From: QWHO01 sp021404945
GTDB lineage: Bacteria; Vulcanimicrobiota; Xenobia; Xenobiales; QWHO01
Assembly (NCBI GenBank): GCA_963169765.1
Contig: CAUJEN010000082.1
Span: 19,256 to 83,255, forward strand
DNA: 64,000 nt
Direction: 5' to 3'
The position numbers and the translations under genes are program-made. This document shows positions 18,673-28,042 of the stretch, piece by piece; within the stretch, counting starts at the first letter, position 1; each line of letters opens with the position of its first letter. Below the pieces are notes generated by a model that ran no database searches, had not been told where the DNA came from, and saw only the letters and a program-made list of their open reading frames with translations.

Positions 18673-20031
18673 ATGCAACAGCAGCAAGCTCGAATCAACT
18701 CCCTGGAGGAGGCGCGCCGTCTCGTGCAAGAGCGGGCCCTCTCCCACGTCAAGGTCGGCCTGTTCGACCTGGACGGCATCCTGCGCGGCAAATACATCTC
18801 GCGCGAGAAATTCCTTTCGGCTCTGGAGAACGGCTTCGGATTCTGCGACGTGGTGCTCGGCTGGGACTCCAACGACAAGCTGATGGACAACCTGGCCTTC
18901 ACCGGCTGGCATACCGGCTATCCGGACGCTCCCGCCCGAATCCTTCCCGAGACAGTGCGCAACCTGCCTTATGAGCAAGACGGGGTGTTCTTCCTCTCCG
19001 AGTTTGCCGGCGAGGCCGAGAAACTTTGCCCCCGCGGCCTTCTGCGCCGCACCGTCGACCGGGTGAGAGAAGCTGGCTTCGAGCCCTACTCGGCACTGGA
19101 ATACGAGTTCTTCTGCTTCGATGAGTCCCCCGAGAGCTGCCGCGAGAAGCACTATCAGAATCTCAAGCCGCTCACGCCGGGCAACTTTGGTTATTCGGTG
19201 CTGCGCAACTCGGTTCGAAACGAGTTCCATCGCGAGCTCTGGTCGGTGTGCGACGAGATGCAGCTGGGCCTGGAGGGCCTGCACACCGAGACCGGCCCCG
19301 GAGTGCTCGAGGCGGCCATCACCGTGGACCGGGCTCTGGACGCGGCCGACAAGGCGGCTTTGTTCAAGACCTTCGCCAAGGTGGTGGCCCAGCGTCAGGG
19401 CAAGATGCTCACCTTCATGGCCCGCTGGAACGCCGAGCTGCCCGGTCAGAGTGGCCACATCCACCTGTCCCTCAAGGACGCATTCTTCGACCCCGACGCC
19501 CCCCATGGCATCTCGCAAACCATGCGCCACTTCGTGGCCGGTTGCCAGAAGCTGATGCCCGAGCTGCTGGTGATGGTGGCCAGCACGGTCAACTCTTACA
19601 CCCGTCTGGTGCCCGGCTACTGGGCCCCCACCAGCGCAACCTGGGGTGTGGAGAACCGCACCTGCGCTCTGCGCGCCATCCCCGGCTCTTCCAAGTCGCA
19701 ACGGCTTGAGTACCGGGTGGCGGCCTCCGACGCCAACCCCTACCTGGCCCTCGCGGCCGCCCTGGCTTCGGGCCTCTACGGCATTCAGAACGAGCTCGAG
19801 CCGACCGCGCCCATCGTGGGCAACGCCTACGAGCAGGTCCTGCCTGTGGAGCTCAAGCTGCCCGAGACCTTGTGGGAGGCGGCCCAGCGTTTGCGCAAGT
19901 CGGCCTTCGCGCGCGACTTTTTCGGGGCTGACTTCGTGGAGCACTTCGCGGCCACGCGCGAGTGGGAAGAGCGCGAGTTCCGCAAGCACGTCACCGATTG
20001 GGAGCTGAAACGCTACTTTGAGATTATCTAG
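18673..20031 (+). CDS. Glutamine synthetase-family gamma-glutamyl-amine ligase
   Basis: 452 residues, glutamine synthetase fold: N-terminal beta-grasp with VGLFDLDGILRGKYI, ATP/metal residues in YEFFCFDE and TETGPGVLEAAI, the SGHIHLSL strand, and LEYRVAASDANPYLALAA near the end. It resembles the amine-ligating branch (PuuA, GlnA3/GlnA4, IpuC type) more than housekeeping GlnA, because it lacks the usual adenylylation region and is followed by an aldehyde and an alcohol dehydrogenase. Likely reaction: glutamate + amine + ATP to gamma-glutamylamide. Start at the ATG; the GTG 12 bases earlier overlaps the GGTGGG ribosome site. Overlaps the next gene by 14 bp. Confidence 0.85.
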   Translation: MQQQQARINSLEEARRLVQERALSHVKVGLFDLDGILRGKYISREKFLSALENGFGFCDVVLGWDSNDKLMDNLAFTGWHTGYPDAPARILPETVRNLPYEQDGVFFLSEFAGEAEKLCPRGLLRRTVDRVREAGFEPYSALEYEFFCFDESPESCREKHYQNLKPLTPGNFGYSVLRNSVRNEFHRELWSVCDEMQLGLEGLHTETGPGVLEAAITVDRALDAADKAALFKTFAKVVAQRQGKMLTFMARWNAELPGQSGHIHLSLKDAFFDPDAPHGISQTMRHFVAGCQKLMPELLVMVASTVNSYTRLVPGYWAPTSATWGVENRTCALRAIPGSSKSQRLEYRVAASDANPYLALAAALASGLYGIQNELEPTAPIVGNAYEQVLPVELKLPETLWEAAQRLRKSAFARDFFGADFVEHFAATREWEEREFRKHVTDWELKRYFEII

Positions 20032-21382
20032 CTTTCAGTGCCTGAGCCCGGTGGACGGGTCGGTCTACCTCGAGCGGGCGCTGGCCGGGCCCAGCGAGCT
20101 CGAGCAGGCGTTGGCCCGGGCCCGCCGGGCCCAGCGCGAGTGGCGTGGTCTCCCCCTGAAGCTGCGGGTCGAGCGACTGATTCAGTTCGTGGACCGGTTC
20201 ATGGCCCGCGCCGATCAGTTGAGCCCCGAGTTGAGCTGGCAGATGGGCCGGCCGGTCAGTCAGGCACCTGGCGAGCTGCGCGGATTTGCCCACCGCTCTC
20301 GCACCATGCTCGAGCTGGCGCCGTCGGCTCTGGAGCCGATCCGGCTCGATTCCCTGCGGCGCGTGCAGCGCGAACCGCTGGGTGTGGTGCTGACCGTGGC
20401 CGCCTGGAACTACCCTTACCTGATCGCGGTCAACTCGGTGGTGCCTGCCCTGGCGGCCGGCAACGCCGTGCTGCTCAAGCACTCGGCCCAGACTCCCCTG
20501 TGCGCCGAGCGGCTGGTGGAAGCGGGGGTCGATTGTCTGCCCGAGGGTTTGTTTCAGCTCCTGCACATGAACCACGACCTGACCGCCCGGGCGGTGGCCG
20601 AGGTCGACTTCGTCTGCTTCACCGGCTCGGTCGAGGGCGGACGGGCCGTGCAACGCGCGGCCAGCGAGCGTTTCATCGGTCTGGGGCTGGAGCTGGGCGG
20701 CAAGGACCCGGCCTTTGTGCGCTCGGACGCCGATCTCGAGTACACCCTTGAGAACCTGGTGGACGGCTCGTTCTATAACTCCGGCCAGTCCTGTTGCGGC
20801 ATCGAGCGCATCTACGTGCACCAGAGCCTCTACGAGCAGTTTGTGGAGGGTTTCGTGGAGCGAGCTTACGCCTACAAGCTGGGCAACCCGCTGGAGCCTT
20901 CCACCAATCTGGGTCCGGTAGTGAGGGCTTCCGCGGCGCAGGCTATCCAGAGTCAGGTCGATCAAGCCGTGGCCAGAGGGGCGCGCGCCCTCATCGATCC
21001 GGCCCGATTTCCGGCTGTCGGAGGAGCCTACCTGGCGCCCCAGGTGCTGGTGGACGTGGACCACTCGATGGACCTGATGACCGAGGAGACCTTCGGCCCG
21101 GTGGTGGGGATCATGGCCGTGAAAAACGACGAGGCAGCGGTGCGGTTGATGAACGATAGCCGTTACGGCCTCACCGCCTCGATCTGGACGCGCGACCTGG
21201 AGGCCGCCGACCGGCTCGCTCAGCAGGTCGAGACCGGCACCTTGTTCGCCAATCGCTGCGACTACCTCGACCCTGAGCTCGCCTGGACCGGCGTGAAGGA
21301 CTCGGGGCGCGGCTGCACGCTCTCGCGGGTGGGCTACGAGCAGCTCACCCGGCCCAAGTCATTTTATTATCGGCGAGTCTAA
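20018..21382 (+). CDS. NAD(P)-dependent aldehyde dehydrogenase
   Basis: 454 residues, ALDH superfamily. Seen: AAWNYPYLIAVNSVVPALAAGNAVLLKHS (split as usual around the cofactor site), FTGSVEGGRAVQRAA, catalytic Glu in LELGGKDPAFV and catalytic Cys in YNSGQSCCGIERIYV. Starts at a TTG inside the end of the ligase gene, so it is translationally coupled. In this setting it would oxidise a gamma-glutamyl-amino-aldehyde, or the aldehyde formed by the alcohol dehydrogenase downstream. Confidence 0.92.
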   Translation: MRLSSFQCLSPVDGSVYLERALAGPSELEQALARARRAQREWRGLPLKLRVERLIQFVDRFMARADQLSPELSWQMGRPVSQAPGELRGFAHRSRTMLELAPSALEPIRLDSLRRVQREPLGVVLTVAAWNYPYLIAVNSVVPALAAGNAVLLKHSAQTPLCAERLVEAGVDCLPEGLFQLLHMNHDLTARAVAEVDFVCFTGSVEGGRAVQRAASERFIGLGLELGGKDPAFVRSDADLEYTLENLVDGSFYNSGQSCCGIERIYVHQSLYEQFVEGFVERAYAYKLGNPLEPSTNLGPVVRASAAQAIQSQVDQAVARGARALIDPARFPAVGGAYLAPQVLVDVDHSMDLMTEETFGPVVGIMAVKNDEAAVRLMNDSRYGLTASIWTRDLEAADRLAQQVETGTLFANRCDYLDPELAWTGVKDSGRGCTLSRVGYEQLTRPKSFYYRRV

Positions 21383-21473
21383 GTGCGAGCGCATTAGCCA
21401 GCCCGAACTGTGGTCGTGAAGACTACCCGAGGAGCTTTGCTCCGATATTCGCAGGTTGAAGCCAGTGGCTTTA

Positions 21474-21522
21474 CCGGCCGGTACCGCCCTGATTCCGGGG
21501 TATACTCCGGAACCAGCCCGGT
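21474..21522. repeat. REP-like palindrome, degenerate copy
   Basis: The core GTACCGCCCTGATTCCGG with GGTATACT at the centre is nearly identical to the left half of the palindrome at 51961-52012; the right half is diverged. It lies in the 244-bp gap between the aldehyde and alcohol dehydrogenase genes. Confidence 0.6.
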
Positions 21523-21626
21523 AGCGGGAGAATTCTGCGTATGCTGCTCAAGCCCGCTGCGCTCGAGCGAACCCTGGACCTGTCCGAAAGCGGGACGCGA
21601 CCGTGGGGTGGCGAAGGGCCGCGCCC

Positions 21627-22742
21627 ATGAAGGCGAACTGGAATTACCCGACCTCGATCCGATTCGGTCCCGGACGGCTGGCCGAGCTGCCTGACGCCTG
21701 CCGCGAGCTGGGCATCGCGCGGCCCTTGCTGGTGACCGACCCGGGGCTGGCCGTGCTGCCTCCCGTGCAGCACGCCTTGCAGGCTCAGCCGGCCGGACTC
21801 TACACCGGCGTGAAGCCCAATCCGGTGGGGGCCAACGTGACCGGAGGAGTGGAGGCCTACCGGGCCGGGGGCCACGACGGCGTGATCGCCATCGGGGGAG
21901 GCAGCGCCCTGGATGCCGGCAAGGCCATTGCCCTGATGGTGGGCCAGACCCGCCCGCTCTTCGACTTCGAGGACCGCGAGGACTGGTGGACGCGGGTCCA
22001 TCCCGAGGGCGTGGCCAGCGTGGTGGCCATTCCCACCACCGCGGGCACGGGCTCGGAGGTGGGCCGGGCCTCGGTGATCACCGACGAGAGCATGGGCCTC
22101 AAGAAGATCATCTTCCATCCTCGCATGCTGCCCGGACGCGTCATCCTCGACCCTGAATTGACCCTGGCCCTGCCCCCCAGGGTGACCGCCTACACCGGGA
22201 TGGACGCCCTGGCTCACAGCCTGGAGGCGCTCTGCAGCCCGCTCTATCATCCTCTGGCCGAGGGGGTGGCCCTGGAAGCGATCCGGCTGGTTCATTCGGC
22301 CCTGCCCGTGGTCTATCGCGATCCCTCCAACCTCCAGGCCCGCGGCCAGATGCTGACCGCCGCCATGATGGGCGCGGCTGCTTTCCAGAAGGGTCTGGGC
22401 GCGATTCACTCGCTCAGCCACCCGGTCGGGGGGCGCTACGATCTCCACCACGGCCTGCTCAACGCCATCTTCATGCCCTACGTGCTGCGTTTCAACCGCC
22501 CCGCGGTGGAGGGGCGCATCGACCGTCTGGCGGCCTATCTGGGATTGTCCGGCTTCGACGGCTTTTACACCTGGATTCTCGAGTTGCGCTCCCAGCTTGA
22601 GATTCCCGACCGGTTGCAGCTCGAGAACGCCGACCTGGACGAGCTGGCCGGTCTGGCCAAAGACGATCCGAGCACGTCCACCAACCCGGTCCCGCTGACC
22701 CTGGCCGACCTGAAGGGCCTGCTGCAGGAGGCGCTGTGCTGA
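21627..22742 (+). CDS. Iron-containing alcohol dehydrogenase
   Basis: 371 residues, group III (iron) alcohol dehydrogenase. NAD-binding GGGSALDAGKAIAL, signature PTTAGTGSEVGRASV, and the metal ligands: Asp and His in TGMDALAHSLEAL, two His in HSLSHPVGGRYDLHHG. Start set at ATG 21627 (AAGGG upstream), eight codons into the longest frame. Probably oxidises an alcohol side group, or reduces the aldehyde, in the same pathway as the two genes before it, despite the intervening 244-bp gap with a palindrome. Confidence 0.92.
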   Translation: MKANWNYPTSIRFGPGRLAELPDACRELGIARPLLVTDPGLAVLPPVQHALQAQPAGLYTGVKPNPVGANVTGGVEAYRAGGHDGVIAIGGGSALDAGKAIALMVGQTRPLFDFEDREDWWTRVHPEGVASVVAIPTTAGTGSEVGRASVITDESMGLKKIIFHPRMLPGRVILDPELTLALPPRVTAYTGMDALAHSLEALCSPLYHPLAEGVALEAIRLVHSALPVVYRDPSNLQARGQMLTAAMMGAAAFQKGLGAIHSLSHPVGGRYDLHHGLLNAIFMPYVLRFNRPAVEGRIDRLAAYLGLSGFDGFYTWILELRSQLEIPDRLQLENADLDELAGLAKDDPSTSTNPVPLTLADLKGLLQEALC

Positions 22743-23014
22743 GATACTTCCGCCGGGTGGGAGGGCTGGAAGCCTGCTCGTTTCTGCTCTTGCTGGGCGT
22801 TGCCATGCCGCTCAAGTATTTTTATGCACGACCGGAGGCGGTGCGAGTGGTCGGCTTGCTGCACGGCATCCTGTTCCTGCTTTACTGCCACGCCGCCCTG
22901 GTGCTGGCGCTGGAGCGTAAATGGAGCCGCACGAAGACGTTCCTGGCCTTCCTGGCTGCCTTCTTTCCAGGGGGGCCGCTCTGGTTCGACTGGAAGCTGC
23001 TCGAGCGCGAGTAG
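22736..23014 (+). CDS. DUF3817-type small integral membrane protein
   Basis: 92 residues, three hydrophobic segments (about 10-27, 36-58, 65-82). Pattern typical of DUF3817: LRYFRRVGGLEACSFLLLL, MPLKYF, VGLLHGILFLLYCHAAL and a terminal PGGPLWFDWKLL. Starts at a GTG overlapping the alcohol dehydrogenase end by 7 bp with AGGAGG 5 bases upstream, so translation is coupled. Role unknown in the family. Confidence 0.8.
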   Translation: MLRYFRRVGGLEACSFLLLLGVAMPLKYFYARPEAVRVVGLLHGILFLLYCHAALVLALERKWSRTKTFLAFLAAFFPGGPLWFDWKLLERE

Positions 23015-23034
23015 CGCTGTTCGCCAGCTTTGAA

Positions 23035-25671
23035 TTAACGCAGCACGATCACGCGGATGGCTTCTAGCGTCGGGCGGCTCTCCTCCAGGGCCTGCAGGAT
23101 CTGGTCGCGCCGCTGGCGCTGTCCCTCGAGCTCGGCCGGGCGCACGGTGGGGTTGACCCGGGAGAGCTCCTCGAGTCGGTCGAGCTCGGCTTGCAGCATC
23201 TCGCGGGCCGACGAAAGGGCGGCTGCCTTCATAGGCGCGGCCCGCTCGGCCGCCAGTTGCTCGGCTCGGGCCAGCCAGTTGGCCAGGTGCGGTTCGAGCA
23301 CGGCCACCAGGCTGGCCGCTCCCTCGGCGCCCACTCCCACCAGGCTATCCGGGGGCACCAGGTCGGAGCGGTCGCGAGCGCGGGCATCCAGGTGGATGGA
23401 GAGCGGCTCCAGCGGCAGGTAGCGGGCCAGCTCCAGCTCGGCCGGACCGATCCCCTGCAGCAGGTAGAGCAACTGCACCAGCACCCCCTTCTCGGGGGCG
23501 CCGTTCCAGAGCGCGGCGGTGGCGCGTCCCTGGTCCTGGTCGAGCACCATGGCCAGCGAGCCCTCCACCAACGGATGGTCGGCCGACAAAAACTCCACGT
23601 CCTCGCGCATCAGGGCCAGGTCGCGGTCCCAGGTGGCCAGGAAGGCGCGATCATGGCCCAGGCCGGGGAAACTGTCCACCGTCATCAGATCGCCCGCTTT
23701 GATGCGTAGCAGACCCTTCTCGGCCAGCTCCTCCTCCTGTACTCCGAAGCTTTCCAGCGCCCGGCTCAAGAACTCCCGCAGCGGAGAGCTCGAGGCCAGC
23801 TCGCTGACCTTGACGACCAGCTCCTCGCCCAGGACAGGGTCGAATGAGTTCAGGTCCACCAGTACGTCCACCGAGTCCTGCAGGGCCTTTTTGTGGGCCT
23901 CCAGCATCCCGTGGGTGCGCTCGAGAAGCGTCTCCAGACCCTGGTGCGAGGTGAGCACGTCCTCCAGCTCATCCTGCACCTCCTCGCGCACCAGCTCGCT
24001 GCCGTTGACCGGGTGCTCGAAGCCGTCGAGTCCCTCGTGGTGCCAGCGAAACAGGACCTCTTCGGGGCTGTCGGGGGCGAAGGGGACGTAGACCTGAATC
24101 TCGCGGTCCTGGCCGATGCGGTCCAGCCGGCCGATGCGCTGCTCGAGGAGGTCGGGCGACAGGGGCAGGTCCCACAGCACCAGGTGGTGGGCGAACTGGA
24201 AGTTGCGCCCCTCGCCCCCGATCTCGCTGGAAAGTAGGATCTGGGCCCCGTCGCTCTGGGCGAAGTAGGCTACCTGACGGTCGCGCTCGAGGATGCTCAG
24301 CCCCTCGTGGAAGGTGGCCGTCAGGATGCCAGTCTGCTCGCGGAAGGCGCGCTGCAGCTCGAGCACGGTGTGGGCATCGCGGGCGATCAGCACGGTCTTG
24401 TCGTGGGTGCGCACGAAGTCGAACAGCCAGTTAAGCCGGTCCTCGACCGGAACCGGGTGCACGCGCCGGCCGGGAAAGCCCTGCAACCGCTCGCGTCGGT
24501 TTCGCACCAGCACGCGACCGGTGCCGTGACGGTCGATCAGGCTCTGGAGGATCTCCTCGCGGGGAGCCTTCTCGTCGAGCAACTCGGCCAGGGCGCGGTC
24601 CTCGGGGAAGAGCTCCTTCAAGCGCTTCGGGTCCAGATTGCGGGCGGCCCGGGCCACCTCCTGCAAGTGCAGGTGCTCTTCCTCGAAGGCCTCGGGCGAT
24701 CCGAAGCGCTCGGGGTCGACCAGGTGCAGCAGGGCATACTCGGTCTGCCAGCCCTGGCGCATGGGGGTGGCCGTCAGCAAGAGCAGGCCCCGGGTTCTGA
24801 GACTGAGCTGGCGCAAGGCATCGGTGTAGCCCTCCAGCAAATGGTGGGCCTCGTCCACGATGACCAGGTCCCAGCTGGCCGAGACGGCCTCCTCCAGCGC
24901 CTCCTCGTCGGAGAGCAGGGTGATGGGAGCGATGATGCGGGTCAATCGCTCGAACGGGGTGAGCCCGTCCTCCACCTCAAGCAGCTCCTCATAGCGCTCG
25001 AAATCGAGCACCGAGAAGAGCTCGTTGAAGCGGCGCACCAGCTCGGTGAGCCACTGGTAGAGGAGCGAAGGGGGGGTCAGGATCAGCACCCGGTCGGCTC
25101 GGCCCAGGGCTCGCAGGGCTGAGAAGATCAGTCCCGCCTCGATGGTCTTGCCCAGCCCAACTTCGTCCGCCAGCAGCACTCTGGGCAGCAGCCGGCGGCT
25201 CACCGTGTAGGCAATGTGCAGCTGGTGGGGAAGCAGGCGCACGCGCGCCCCGGCCAGTCCTCGGGCCTGCGAGGCCAGCAGATCGCGGCGCACCCGCCAA
25301 CCTCGCTCGCGCAGGTCGAATAGCTGATAGTGCGAGAGCCGCCCGTGGCGCAGGTCATCGGCCGCCGAGGTGGAGGTGTTCTGATCGGCCAGCTCGGCTT
25401 CCGCGAGGCTGCGGCCCTGGCCGCGGTAGATGAGCAGGCCGTCCTGCTCCTCCACCCGCTCCACCCGAAAGCGCCGGCCGTCGCGGCCCACGGCCTGCTG
25501 GCCGGGCTGCAGCACCAGCCGGCGCAAGGGGGCCGTCTTGACGTTGTAAAGCCGGGTCTCGCCCACGGCCGGGAAGGCCACCTCGATGGAGCGAGGGGGC
25601 ACCAGCCGCTCCACCCTTCCCAGGCCCAGGGTGGGCTCGGCCTCGTTGACCACGCGCTGCCCGGGCTTCAT
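23035..25671 (-). CDS. RapA/HepA-like SNF2-family ATPase
   Basis: 878 residues. N-terminal Tudor-like beta domains (about 1-110), helicase motif I LLADEVGLGKTIEAGLI (GLGKT at 172-176), motif II DEAHH (273-277), motif III LLTATPMRQGW, and in lobe 2 the RIGRLDRIGQ motif VI. The order and the GQRV-type N-terminus match RapA, the RNA polymerase recycling ATPase, though the C-terminal third is only loosely similar. ATG overlaps the stop of the deacetylase gene (ATGA), so the two are coupled. No rapA symbol assigned, since a RapA-like SNF2 branch with other roles is possible. Confidence 0.85.
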   Translation of the reverse strand: MKPGQRVVNEAEPTLGLGRVERLVPPRSIEVAFPAVGETRLYNVKTAPLRRLVLQPGQQAVGRDGRRFRVERVEEQDGLLIYRGQGRSLAEAELADQNTSTSAADDLRHGRLSHYQLFDLRERGWRVRRDLLASQARGLAGARVRLLPHQLHIAYTVSRRLLPRVLLADEVGLGKTIEAGLIFSALRALGRADRVLILTPPSLLYQWLTELVRRFNELFSVLDFERYEELLEVEDGLTPFERLTRIIAPITLLSDEEALEEAVSASWDLVIVDEAHHLLEGYTDALRQLSLRTRGLLLLTATPMRQGWQTEYALLHLVDPERFGSPEAFEEEHLHLQEVARAARNLDPKRLKELFPEDRALAELLDEKAPREEILQSLIDRHGTGRVLVRNRRERLQGFPGRRVHPVPVEDRLNWLFDFVRTHDKTVLIARDAHTVLELQRAFREQTGILTATFHEGLSILERDRQVAYFAQSDGAQILLSSEIGGEGRNFQFAHHLVLWDLPLSPDLLEQRIGRLDRIGQDREIQVYVPFAPDSPEEVLFRWHHEGLDGFEHPVNGSELVREEVQDELEDVLTSHQGLETLLERTHGMLEAHKKALQDSVDVLVDLNSFDPVLGEELVVKVSELASSSPLREFLSRALESFGVQEEELAEKGLLRIKAGDLMTVDSFPGLGHDRAFLATWDRDLALMREDVEFLSADHPLVEGSLAMVLDQDQGRATAALWNGAPEKGVLVQLLYLLQGIGPAELELARYLPLEPLSIHLDARARDRSDLVPPDSLVGVGAEGAASLVAVLEPHLANWLARAEQLAAERAAPMKAAALSSAREMLQAELDRLEELSRVNPTVRPAELEGQRQRRDQILQALEESRPTLEAIRVIVLR

Positions 25672-26546
25672 CGGGCCAGGGCCGCTTTCACCGTCTGGAG
25701 GTGGATGGCCACCGTGTCGGCCAGGTCGTGGGCGTATCCCCCCGCCATGCTGATGGCCACCGGCAGGCCCTGGCACCGCTGCAGCACCAGCTCGTCACGG
25801 CGGCGAAGGCCCGGGCGGGTCAGCTTGAGGCGGCCCAGCCGGTCGCCCTCGAAGGGATCGGCTCCCGACACGAACAGCACCAGGTCGGGTCGGGATCGCT
25901 TTAGCGCCTCGTCCAGGCCGCGCTCCAGGGCGGTCAGGTAGTCCTCGTCGGCGGTCTGATCAGGAAGGCCCAGGTCGAGGTCGCTCTCTTCCTTGCGCAG
26001 GGGATAGTTGTGCTGGCCGTGGATCGAGAAAGTGAACAGGCTCTCGTCTCCGGCCGCGATGGCGGCGGTGCCGTTGCCCTGGTGCACGTCGGTGTCCACC
26101 ACCAGCACCCGCTCCACCAACCCCTCGGCCTGCAGGGCCCGGGCGGCGATGGCCGAGTCGTTGAAGAGGCAGAACCCGGCTCCCCGGTCGGCGAAGGCGT
26201 GGTGGGTGCCCCCGGCCAGGTTGACGGCCACGCCCTCCTCCAGCGCGGCCCGGGCGGCCTGCAGCGTGGCTCCCGCCGAGCGGCGGCTGCGCTCTACCAG
26301 TTGGGGCGACCAGGGAAAGCCCAGCTCGCGGACCTCCTGGGCGCTCAGCTGGCCGCGCGAGGCGCGCTGGATGTAGTTGAGCGTGTGGGCGCGGGCCAGG
26401 GTCTCATCGTCAACCGGCTCGGGCAAGGCCAGGGTCAGGCCCGGCTCGTCGAGCAGGGCTTCACGCAAAAGCCGGTACTTTTGCATGGGAAAGCGATGCC
26501 CGTCCGGCAGGGGCAGCACGAAGGTGTCGCAGTAGAAAGCTTTCAC
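25668..26546 (-). CDS. Histone deacetylase / AcuC-family zinc amidohydrolase
   Basis: 292 residues, class IV/bacterial HDAC-like fold. Active-site pair in GGTHHAF, zinc ligands Asp and His in VVDTDVHQGNGTA, and the second Asp in SGADPFEGDRLGRLKL. N-terminus FYCDTFVLPLPDGHRFPMQKY is characteristic of the branch annotated as histone deacetylase family protein in bacteria. Substrates there may be acetyl-lysine proteins or small acetylated amines. First in a two-gene unit with the RapA-like ATPase. Confidence 0.92.
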   Translation of the reverse strand: MKAFYCDTFVLPLPDGHRFPMQKYRLLREALLDEPGLTLALPEPVDDETLARAHTLNYIQRASRGQLSAQEVRELGFPWSPQLVERSRRSAGATLQAARAALEEGVAVNLAGGTHHAFADRGAGFCLFNDSAIAARALQAEGLVERVLVVDTDVHQGNGTAAIAAGDESLFTFSIHGQHNYPLRKEESDLDLGLPDQTADEDYLTALERGLDEALKRSRPDLVLFVSGADPFEGDRLGRLKLTRPGLRRRDELVLQRCQGLPVAISMAGGYAHDLADTVAIHLQTVKAALAR

Positions 26547-26668
26547 GGGCGAGGCTCATTCTGAGACGGATCATCATTTGCCTGCCGGACGATCCGAAAG
26601 CCCTGGGTCTGTAGCACCGAGCAAGGAGTGGCCCATCCAGCAGAGCGATCATCATGCGGGCCGGCTTG

Positions 26669-28042
26669 TCAGCCTTCCAGCTTGCGTCGGCGCAATCGCG
26701 CTCCACGCACGGTCACCCAGTCCTCCTGCACAGCCACCTGAGGGCCTTCCTGCTGGTTGTCGCGACGGGCGATGGCCGCTCGCAGACGGGCCTTCTGCTC
26801 TTGCGGGGTGCGGGGAAGCTCTACCTCGGTGACTCCCCGCGAGCCGCTCAGCAAGATCACCCGATCGCGCTCCGGATTCAGGGCAAACGAGTCCACGAAC
26901 TCGCCCATTCCGTCGAACAGCTCGGCGGTGGTGAGCCGCATCAAGCGATATCCTTCGGGCGAGAAGACCAGGGTCTCGTCCGGGTTGGCCAGCACCACGG
27001 CGTTGCCCATGCGGTCCAGCTCGAGCTGGGGTGCATAGCCCATGGAGACATAGTAGCGCGTGCCCGAGGGCGTGCTGCGCTCCAGTTTTCCCTCGGGACT
27101 GATCTTCACCACCTGGCTGGGGCTGGTGTAAAGATGCAGGTTGCCCGCCTTGTCCAGGGCCGGCGGGGTCAGGGCATGGCCTTCTATCTTGCAGCGCCAG
27201 CGCTCGCTTCCATTCTCAGCATCCAGGGCCACCACCGCGCCCTCCACCGAGGCCAGGTAAACGGTCCTCTGGTCCGGCGAGAAGACAGGCGGCAAGCGGG
27301 GCCAGGTCATTTTCTCGCTCACGCTCCAGAGCAGCACGCCGTCCTGGCCGAAACCGACTGCCCGCCCGTCGCGGGTCAGCCCTACCAGCGCTCGCTCTCC
27401 GGCGGCCAGGGCCAGCACCCGGTCGCACTCGGGAGTCTGCTCGGCGGCTGGAGGGACCAGGCAGATGGGACCTCCGACCACCTGGATCTGGTTGGGAGCG
27501 ACTCCCACCGCGGGCTTCCCGTCCGGGGTGAAGGCGATGCGCGAGCTGATCCTGCCGCCGGCGTCGTGGAAGAGCTGGCCATCGGCTGTGCGCAACGTGG
27601 TGGCCTGCACCTCCACATAGATCAGGCGTCCGTCCGGCAAGATAGCGGCGCCTTCGTTGGACAGTCGGGGCTGCTCGTCGCGGCCGGTGACCTTGAGGCT
27701 ATCGGCATCGAGCTGGATGAGCTCTTGCAGCCCGGTGAGCCAGAGCTTCGAGCCCGAGCGCAGGGGCGGCGAGACGGGCAGGAAGGGACCTTGCGCCTGC
27801 CGGCGCCGCTCCGGGTCGAATTGAGACTCGCTGGCCAGCACCGCGGTCGCGTTCTCGAGGCGCGAGCCGGCGGGCCAGGGAGCATGCCAGGGCAGGCGAT
27901 GGCTGATCATCTCGTCGAGGATAATCTGGCTAGCTGAAAGACCGCTCAAAGCGAGACGAGATTCTTGCCCTTCAGAGAGAAGTCGGCTGGATCCCCGGCG
28001 GAGGCGTGACCTGCTGGCCAGGTCTGGCTGCGTGGGGGTCAA
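26669..28042 (-). CDS. PQQ-type beta-propeller repeat protein with C-terminal basic tag
   Basis: 457 codons from a TTG that overlaps the stop of the lipoprotein gene (TTGA). No ribosome site is seen, so the true start may be internal. Leader about 1-60 without signal peptide (LALSGLSASQIILDE), then repeated propeller blades of the form TPDGKPAVGV, DGRAVGFGQDGVLLWSV, VYLASVEGAVVALDAENGSE. The end EDWVTVRGARLRRRKLEG matches the terminal tag of the other propeller protein at 30325-31701. Soluble scaffold or binding role likely; enzyme activity is not indicated, as there are no PQQ cofactor residues. Confidence 0.75.
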   Translation of the reverse strand: MTPTQPDLASRSRLRRGSSRLLSEGQESRLALSGLSASQIILDEMISHRLPWHAPWPAGSRLENATAVLASESQFDPERRRQAQGPFLPVSPPLRSGSKLWLTGLQELIQLDADSLKVTGRDEQPRLSNEGAAILPDGRLIYVEVQATTLRTADGQLFHDAGGRISSRIAFTPDGKPAVGVAPNQIQVVGGPICLVPPAAEQTPECDRVLALAAGERALVGLTRDGRAVGFGQDGVLLWSVSEKMTWPRLPPVFSPDQRTVYLASVEGAVVALDAENGSERWRCKIEGHALTPPALDKAGNLHLYTSPSQVVKISPEGKLERSTPSGTRYYVSMGYAPQLELDRMGNAVVLANPDETLVFSPEGYRLMRLTTAELFDGMGEFVDSFALNPERDRVILLSGSRGVTEVELPRTPQEQKARLRAAIARRDNQQEGPQVAVQEDWVTVRGARLRRRKLEG

